Program-made: the position numbers and the translations under genes
The notes under the pieces: model-generated
The model's database searches: none
What the model was told of the DNA's origin: nothing
Seen by the model: the letters and a program-made list of their open reading frames with translations, nothing else
Origin: Pelargonium nanum
Lineage: Eukaryota; Streptophyta; Magnoliopsida; Geraniales; Geraniaceae
Length of the DNA stretch: 25,639 nucleotides
NCBI GenBank assembly: GCA_036897485.1
Contig: JAYMTF010001174.1
Coordinates: forward strand, 1 to 25,639
Reading direction: 5' to 3'
In this document: one piece after another, positions 20,480 through 25,639 of the stretch
Position numbering within the stretch: the stretch's first letter is position 1
Layout: each line of letters opens with the position of its first letter

Positions 20480-21482
20480 TCCTTCTGAAATACAAATATC
20501 TCCATTTCCAGCATTTACAAGGCAAAGTCTATGGAGCTATTTCTTGGAAATGAGTAGATTTGGACTAGGAATTGGGCAGCGAATGGCATGCCTGCCACGA
20601 AGAAAGTCTATGCTGGCTGCTCTGTTCTGTCATTGCAGTACAATATACCAATTCAAATCCTCTTGGATTAAGAATTTGTTATTGTTCTTGTGGCTTGGTT
20701 AGGTAGAGATTGTGAGAGCTTTGACTTTTGTTAAAATATAACTGAGTTTGTTAATCTCAAGCTGTGGATAAATATAATTTTGATGAGTTGTTGTGCTGTA
20801 TGCCAGAAGATGGATGGCATTTGGTTGCATGACTGATTATGCTATGCACTTGTGATTAAGTGATTATAGTATCTTCGGTTGACAGCATGTTATGACAAAC
20901 CAAACTGTTAAATGCCAACTTATCCATTTGCTACTTTCAAGCCAGATAACACGACAAATCTTACACGTGGACCTAGAAGGGAGGCAACACAGTTTGGGCC
21001 TAGTGACCCGTCTGTCTTGCCTCCCACCTTAGTACAATTACCCACATGCAAACTGGATAAGAGAGATGAACTCGAGCATGTGCATGGTAGAAAACCCGAG
21101 CCTACAAGTGGATAAGCGGACTTAAGACGGGAGTATCACCTAACACTTCCCTCACGTGCATATCGGATAAGAGAGAACAGAGTTTGCACGTGAATAAGTG
21201 GAGTTAGTCGAGAGGTAAGACATATATACCATTAGGCTCAAACAAAACCGCCTCTGATATCATGTTATACTTGATTACAACCTAAAAGCTTAAACTTTTG
21301 GGTTAGGAGTTAAGTTTAACACTCTTGCCTCTCTTTCAGTTCCAAGATCTACAACATTGATATCCTCCTGATCATGTTTAAAGCACTGGTATTGTTACAT
21401 TTATTCAAATAGCATTGTATGTACTAAAACACATCATAAGCAAATGACATACATATCTGCATAACTAGCAAAAGATGAAGAG
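20480..21482. other. Spacer between AG-peptide genes A and B, with a retroelement relic
   Basis: The stretch 20480-20880 is A+T-rich spacer and gene A upstream DNA with no gene. From about 20881 to 21330 the sequence is G/C-richer and looks like a decayed retroelement (separate entry). The stretch 21330-21482 should include the gene B 3' UTR. Confidence 0.6.
20881..21321 (-). mobile_element. Relic of a small LTR retroelement (TRIM-like)
   Basis: On the minus strand a 59-base segment at 21263-21321 starts TGTTAAAC and ends TATAACA, as an LTR end would. It is followed at once (21251-21262) by TGATATCAGAGG, which matches the plant initiator-tRNA-Met primer-binding site TGGTATCAGAGC at 10 of 12 positions. 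Further on come CACGTGAGGGAAG/TGTTAGG (near 21145-21165), which resembles a polypurine tract joined to an LTR start, and related motifs down to about 20881. No gag or pol frame is present, so this is a non-autonomous or decayed element. Boundaries are approximate. Confidence 0.5.
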
Positions 21483-21701
21483 TTACAATGTCACCAACAA
21501 GGCCAAAGAAGCACATAATGCTGTGGTGAACAATTTGGGGAAGAAGCTTGCAGCAGCAGACTCACCATCTCCTGAGCCTGTAAGAGAAGGAGATGGAGCC
21601 AGAGTGAGAGTCCAGCTGGGTTCACACATAACCATAACCACAAGCACTTGGAGAATCATGACCATTAAGGCACATGAAAACAATCTTTTTGCAGCACCCA
21701 T
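21483..21701 (-). CDS. Arabinogalactan-peptide-like gene B
   Basis: Intronless, 72 aa, ATG at 21701. A signal peptide (MGAAKRLFSCALMVMILQVL through VVMVMC) precedes a mature segment starting EPSWTLTLAPSPSLTGSGDG. Here APSP is the core arabinogalactan glycomodule. A small-residue omega region (GESAAAS) and a hydrophobic tail (FFPKLFTTALCASLALLVTL) follow, as expected for GPI attachment and the ER deacylation that PGAP1 performs. B groups with D and E by the shared (W)xLTLAPSP motif. The tail is less like the FFVPF type of A and C. A TATA-like TTTATAAA lies at 21761-21768. Class secure, role unknown. Confidence 0.82.
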   Translation of the reverse strand: MGAAKRLFSCALMVMILQVLVVMVMCEPSWTLTLAPSPSLTGSGDGESAAASFFPKLFTTALCASLALLVTL

Positions 21702-21760
21702 TTCTAGTATTAGACTCAAACACACAGAGATTGAACCAAGACTTTACATGAACAAGTAGA

Positions 21761-21768
21761 TTTATAAA
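21761..21768 (-). promoter_or_regulatory. TATA-like element of AG-peptide gene B
   Basis: TTTATAAA (self-complementary) lies about 60 bases upstream of the ATG. The duplicated spacer block 1 begins just beyond it at about 21802. Confidence 0.5.
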
Positions 21769-21801
21769 GAGTGGGAATATGGAAAACTGTCTATTCTGAT
21801 A

Positions 21802-22170
21802 TAGTCAGCTGAGGACCCAAATCAATATTTATTTTGTTTGTTTGATCAATTACAATAACAAGATTGCGATTTCAGAAGAAGTCAAAACTTGAAGATTTAA
21901 TCAACACTCATTATCAGACAGATTAGTATTTCCATCCCAAGCTGCATAATTCAGCACAAGGATAACATTTACAAGTACTTGAAGTGTTCAACATTTTGAC
22001 TATCTTTTTTTTAAAGCTTGAGTCAAGTCTTTGAACCTAATAATCAATCATCTATGTGTCATATTTCTTGAACAAAAACATATGATGAAATCATTCATGA
22101 CAACACAAATGACCCAAATTCATTATAAAGAAATCAATATTGTGATAACAATTGCAATTCTGCGCGCACT
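21802..22170. repeat. Spacer block 1 (duplicated non-coding segment)
   Basis: It shares long matches with blocks 2 and 3, including TTTATTTTGTTTGTTTGATC, ATTATCAGACAGATTAG and AAGGATAACATTTACAA. It lies between genes B and C and is shorter than the others in the middle. Confidence 0.8.
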
Positions 22171-22241
22171 GATGAACAAGAAAATACAGATACAAACATC
22201 ACAAACATGCCAAATGAAAAACATTCAGAGACTTAACAAAA

Positions 22242-22448
22242 CTAATGCAGGAAAGAGAGGCCAAAAGGCACAAAGAAAGCCAAGGAAGCAAATAATGCTG
22301 AGGCTAGCAAATGAGGAGCAAAGTTTGATGCAGCAGAATAGTTATCATTTCCTGATCCGTATCCATAAGAATCATCACCCATTGCCACTGCTACCAACAT
22401 GTTGAAGATCAAGGCACAAAGAATCAATGGTCCTCTGGTTACTGCCAT
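22242..22448 (-). CDS. AG-peptide-like gene C, lacking the glycomodule
   Basis: Intronless, 68 aa, ATG at 22446-22448. The signal peptide MAVTRGPLILCALIFNMLVA and the tail (NFAPHLLASALFASLAFFVP, then FGLSFLH) are clear relatives of gene A. The mature part, however, reads GDDSYGYGSGNDNY, rich in Gly, Tyr, Asp and Asn, with no Ser-Pro or Ala-Pro pair except the AP that opens the GPI tail. It should still be secreted and GPI-anchored but is unlikely to carry type II arabinogalactan there. It may be a new small GPI-anchored peptide or a drifting copy; the frame is intact and the promoter is conserved with gene A. Confidence is high for the frame, moderate for function. Confidence 0.75.
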   Translation of the reverse strand: MAVTRGPLILCALIFNMLVAVAMGDDSYGYGSGNDNYSAASNFAPHLLASALFASLAFFVPFGLSFLH

Positions 22449-22527
22449 TTCTGAGAGTTGAGACAAGATTATTGGATAGATCAAATTTGCTACTTTTTCT
22501 GTTGAAGACTTTGAGACATTAGTTCCT

Positions 22528-22536
22528 TTTTATATA
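22528..22536 (-). promoter_or_regulatory. TATA box of AG-peptide gene C
   Basis: TATATAAAA on the minus strand, about 80-90 bases upstream of the ATG, sits in a stretch conserved with the gene A promoter (CTATCTTTGTC before it). Confidence 0.65.
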
Positions 22537-22539
22537 GAC

Positions 22540-23816
22540 AAAGATAGCTTTGGGTTATGGAGAGATCATGGGGTGGTTGGTACTTGGTAGTTAGGAACCA
22601 GCCATTGGTATATTTCTTGGATATGAGTAGATTAGTGGTGCTCATGTTATAGATTCAGTTTCAACTCCCTACCCATTTCTTAGACTTAGAGACATGTTGA
22701 GATATTTAGAATCCCATAATATATGAGGTTTGTTTAGATATGTCTTGTTTATATATATATATTAAGCATCAACTTTGGCTACATCAATTTAATTTTCTGT
22801 GAACTCTTCTAATGTCATATATAAAAGATTTTTATTCTACTTCGATATTAGTAATAGCAATTTTCAGTGAACTCTTGTAATGCCATGTATAATCACTATT
22901 ATCAATTGAATTAAAATAGGTGAGCTCCTATTTCCTAGAACTTTTTTTCCAATCCATCAGTTAGCAGATTGCCAATTTTTTCACAATGTCCATTTTACCC
23001 TTGTATTCATTGTTCTATATGTTTTCAATTTGTTCTTAGTGCTCCAAAAATAAAATCAAACCTAAAACTCAGTTGATTCAGTTTCACATAAATGTTATTC
23101 AAAACTAATCCCAACAAATCTTGATACCATTTTCTCTCATGAATTCGTCTCTAAACGAGTGTTCTTGATTCTATTTCAAGAAAAAGGAGTTAATATTATT
23201 GGTAATTCATGCATAAACTTTCTGACAAAGAAAACAAAACACTCATTTTGGGACACATGGAGTATTTTATTTTGTTTGTTTGATCAATTACAAGAAGGAT
23301 GTTGCAATTTCCTTCATAATGCATCTGACAAAAGAAATATATATTGAGACAGAAGTCAAAACTAAAGATGTAATCAATACTCATTATCAGACAGATTAGT
23401 AGTCCCATTCAAGGCTGCATTTTCAGCTTAAGGATAACATTTACAACTAATTTGAGTGTTCAGAAGTTTGACTATCTTTTTTTTTTGTTTTACTTAGATC
23501 AAATCTTTGACCATTACATTTATAAAATTAATCATGTCATCTCTTGACCATTGCATGCCTAGAAGAGAGAATAGAATCATAACAATTCCTATTACCAAAA
23601 TTCATTATTACAGACTGTGAAATGATTTGCACTTACCAAATACAACACAAAGATACATTGTCTTTGCCTTGAGTGAGACAAAGACAAGAAAAAATTATTG
23701 GCTAGAAATCAAGAAAATATAATCTGGTAGAGGCTCCAGCTCTTCAACATTTTGTATTATTGAAAGAACACAAGATTAGCACAATAAAATCCAAATTCAC
23801 AGCTCTGAGCATATAA
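22540..23816. other. Spacer between AG-peptide genes C and D
   Basis: A+T-rich upstream DNA of gene C (about 22540-23260) without recognisable genes is followed by duplicated spacer block 2 and the gene D 3' region. Short open frames here are not supported. Confidence 0.6.
23264..23640. repeat. Spacer block 2 (duplicated non-coding segment)
   Basis: It aligns by eye to block 3 over nearly its whole length: TTTGTTTGATCAATTACA, GTTGCAATTTCCT, TGATGTAATCAA-like stretches, AAGGATAACATTTACAA, and ATTACCAAAATTCATTATT near the end. Confidence 0.82.
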
Positions 23817-24050
23817 CTAGTTACAGGAATGAAGGTAAAATGGTAATAGGAAAGCCAAGGAAGCAAACAATGATGTGGCGAGCATTCGAGGAGGGAAGAT
23901 GGGAGCGCTAGAGCCGCCATCTCCATTGCTGATGGTAGGAGATGGAGCCAGTGTGAGTGGCCAAGCAGTGTCAGCTGACATAACCATGGCTACCAACATT
24001 GAGAAGATCATGCAGCAAATTAAAACAAAAAATGGCTTTCCAGTTGCCAT
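23817..24050 (-). CDS. Arabinogalactan-peptide-like gene D
   Basis: Intronless, 77 aa, ATG at 24050. A signal peptide (MATGKPFFVLICCMIFSMLV through AMVMS) leads to a mature part ADTAWPLTLAPSPTISNGDG with an LTLAPSP glycomodule. A GGSSAP omega-like region and a hydrophobic tail (MLATSLFASLAFLLPFYLHS) follow. Expected product: a GPI-anchored arabinogalactan peptide at the plasma membrane or wall face. Its nearest relatives in the window are E (same tail and PTIS motif) and B. The TTTATA/TATAAA pair at 24090-24095 is only about 40 bases upstream of the ATG, so I do not assign a TATA box firmly. Confidence 0.83.
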   Translation of the reverse strand: MATGKPFFVLICCMIFSMLVAMVMSADTAWPLTLAPSPTISNGDGGSSAPIFPPRMLATSLFASLAFLLPFYLHSCN

Positions 24051-25211
24051 TTCCAAGAGTAGACAAATAAAATGACTATCTGTGGTAGCTTTATAGCTGG
24101 GACTGATATAGAGACTATAAAGTCAGTCAACTGATCTTGGGTTATTTTTATGCAGCCCAAGATATATATGTCATGCATGACATGTGATTGATTAAGGAAA
24201 GTGCAGATTCATACAAGTTTTCACATGGTACAAGAAGTAACACAACTATAAAGATAATTCTTGCCAATTATCTTATCTAGAAACTAAACATAGGCTATTC
24301 AACTGATTAACTCTAACATGTAGATCATTTAGATACACTGACATGAACATGATTTTGCCATTATAATTTGTGCCGGTATGTTTTTGTGTTTCACATGGCA
24401 TTAGGAAAATAGTGACTGTAGTCACCTGAGCACCCAAATCAATATTTATTTTGTTTGTTTGATCAATTACATGAAGTGATGAACAATGTTGCAATTTCCT
24501 GTATAATGTTATATCTGATAAAGAAATATTGAGGAAGAAGTCAAAACTTGAGATGTAATCAAAGCTCAGACAGGTTAGTGTTCCCATTCAAGGCTTCATT
24601 TTCAGCATAAGGATAACATTTACAATTAATTTCAGTGTTGAAATTTAAACTTTTGACTATCATTTTATTATCATTACTTGAATAAAATCTTTCAAGGTAA
24701 TGAATATTCATATTTCTGGATTTTTTAATATTAAATTAATCAAATCATCTCTCAAGGCAGTCCTAATTACCAAAATTCATTATTGTGAATTATGAAAACA
24801 GTTGCAGTTCTGCACTTATCAACTACTTTACAACTTGGATTGTTTTGGGCTTTATGTATAAAAGGCTGAGAATAATTTTGCTTGTACTTGCTTACAACAC
24901 TTCATTTGTACTATCCAATATATATAGATTTCCACTTGCATCAGCTAATTTTTTTATCAGAAGAGTTCCATATTTATGAAAGCACCATGCTAATCATATA
25001 TAGATAAGGGAAACAAATATCACACTGTTATTTCATTCCAATATGATAAGAGTAAAAAAACTAAAAACCATCTCAGTACACACCATAGTGGAAAACACAT
25101 ATTGCCTAGAAACAGAAAAAAAAATCTTAATCATACACATACAGCATTTTACATAGTAAGTAAAGAACATAAGGTCACAGTAAAGACTCATATTCACATT
25201 TCTGAGCATAA
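24051..25211. other. Spacer between AG-peptide gene D and fragment E
   Basis: Upstream DNA of gene D, then spacer block 3 (24419-24823), then about 390 bases of A+T-rich DNA leading to the 3' end of fragment E. No gene seen. Confidence 0.6.
24419..24823. repeat. Spacer block 3 (duplicated non-coding segment)
   Basis: It shares TAGTCA(C/G)CTGAG, ACCCAAATCAATATTTATTT and TTTGTTTGATCAATTACA with block 1. It shares GTTGCAATTTCCT, CCCATTCAAGGCT and AAGGATAACATTTACAA with block 2. Confidence 0.82.
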
Positions 25212-25331
25212 CTAGAAAAGGGAATGAAGGAAGAGAGGTAATATGAAAGCCAAGGAAGCAAACAATACTGTGGCAAGCATTTGAGGGGAGAAGATGGGAG
25301 CAGCAGAGTCATCTCCAGGGCTGATGGTAGG
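25212..25331 (-). pseudogene. Truncated AG-peptide-like fragment E
   Basis: The minus strand encodes 39 residues, PTISPGDDSAAPIFSPQMLA followed by TVLFASLAFILPLFLHSLF and a stop. This matches gene D from its PTIS motif to the C-terminus. Similarity to D stops at about 25331. Upstream of that point the frame meets TAG at once and the signal peptide and LAPSP part are gone. The neighbouring DNA is the GGGTAC-rich block, so a rearrangement or insertion probably removed the 5' half. The displaced half could lie beyond the window if this is an insertion. Confidence 0.8.
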
Positions 25332-25497
25332 CTATGAAGCACGGGTACTCCAAGGAGGAGGACCTACCGGTACCGGGTACTGGTACTCCGCGGGTACGTA
25401 CCGGGTACTTACCCTAGTTACATGAACAGCATTATATTTTTGGGTATGGCTCGGGTACTACTTGGGTACGGTCAGCTTTATGGGGTACGGTCAAACA
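25332..25497. repeat. GGGTAC-rich block, possibly part of a mobile element
   Basis: GGGTAC, mostly as CGGGTAC, recurs many times on the + strand (for example CGGGTACTCC, ACCGGGTACTGG, GCGGGTACG, ACTTGGGTACGG). The block is much G+C-richer than its surroundings and starts exactly where fragment E stops. I cannot name the element; degenerate subterminal repeats of a DNA transposon would look like this. Confidence 0.5.
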
Positions 25498-25639
25498 TTA
25501 GGGCATCCACAATGGTAGGTTAATGAGAGGTTAATAGTATCAAAAGTTGTGCATTAACCCACCTTATTATACTCTTCCCATTGTAAGAGGTTAATATCTA
25601 TTAACCACTTCATAGTTATTAACCTTTTAATAGGGTGGT
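25498..25639. mobile_element. Left end of a PIF/Harbinger-like (Tourist-type) element, runs off the window
   Basis: TTA (25498-25500) is followed by GGGCATCCACAATGG, which resembles PIF/Harbinger terminal repeats such as the rice mPing end GGCCAGTCACAATGG. That superfamily inserts with 3-bp TTA/TAA duplications. The interior has several copies of GGTTAATA in both orientations (near 25518, 25528, 25588 and the inverse at 25553, 25600, 25617). The other terminus is outside the window, so size and autonomy are unknown. Confidence 0.65.

Noticed and set aside
22031..22405. 124-aa plus-strand open frame over gene C
   Set aside because: It is antisense to the AG-peptide C coding sequence and has no similarity to known proteins; the minus-strand reading has signal peptide and GPI tail.
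23196..24587. Two similar minus-strand short frames (23196-23408 and 24273-24587) sharing MGxLxCL and VIDQTNKI stretches
   Set aside because: They lie in duplicated spacer blocks 2 and 3 and their similarity follows from the shared DNA. The corresponding frame in block 1 is stopped early, so coding is unlikely.
1..25639. tRNA, rRNA or CRISPR features
   Set aside because: No cloverleaf with both boxes, no rRNA sequence, and no regularly spaced repeats were seen; direct repeats found are ordinary local duplications.

Overview
This window is nuclear DNA from a flowering plant, most likely a eudicot. The protein-coding genes have AT-rich GT-AG introns (plus one GC-AG intron), long A+T-rich spacers with plant-type transposon relics, and products that are plant-specific: a plant HSL-type carboxylesterase and small arabinogalactan peptides. 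I cannot name the species.

Layout. (1) Positions 1-2503 (+) hold the last two coding exons of a PP2A B' (B56) regulatory subunit. The gene begins before the window. (2) Positions 4588-7016 (+) hold a complete two-exon carboxylesterase of the CXE11/CXE16 type, 455 aa. (3) Positions 8321-19319 (+) hold a complete 18-exon gene for a PGAP1/Bst1-type GPI inositol-deacylase. I joined the exons by splice phase and they give one uninterrupted frame of 1116 aa; its first intron uses a GC donor. (4) Positions 20058-25331 (-) hold a tandem family of intronless arabinogalactan-peptide-like genes: four with full reading frames (A, B, C, D from left to right) and a fifth (E) cut off inside the coding region. 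Non-coding blocks were duplicated along with the genes. (5) From 25332 to the right edge lies unrelated sequence: a GGGTAC-rich block, then the left end of a PIF/Harbinger-like element that runs off the window.

How the genes relate. From memory, CXE11 and a PGAP1-like gene are also neighbours in Arabidopsis (At3g27320 and At3g27325), so the esterase/deacylase pair probably reflects conserved microsynteny. PGAP1 enzymes remove the inositol acyl chain from GPI-anchored proteins in the ER, and the peptides encoded next door have the signal peptide, short mature region and hydrophobic tail of GPI-anchored AG-peptides. A remodelling enzyme and likely substrates therefore sit side by side, probably by chance.

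The most unusual material is the AG-peptide array: a copy with no Ala-Pro/Ser-Pro glycomodule (C), a copy with a His-rich mature segment and a shortened GPI tail (A), a truncated copy beside transposon-like DNA (E), and three related spacer blocks. Smaller items are the GC-AG intron, short uORFs, a 14-bp ACGT palindrome near the PGAP1 leader, a SINE-like relic, retroelement fragments and tandem repeats in introns. I see no tRNA, rRNA or CRISPR. I found no convincing novel system; the AG-peptide cluster is the best lead.
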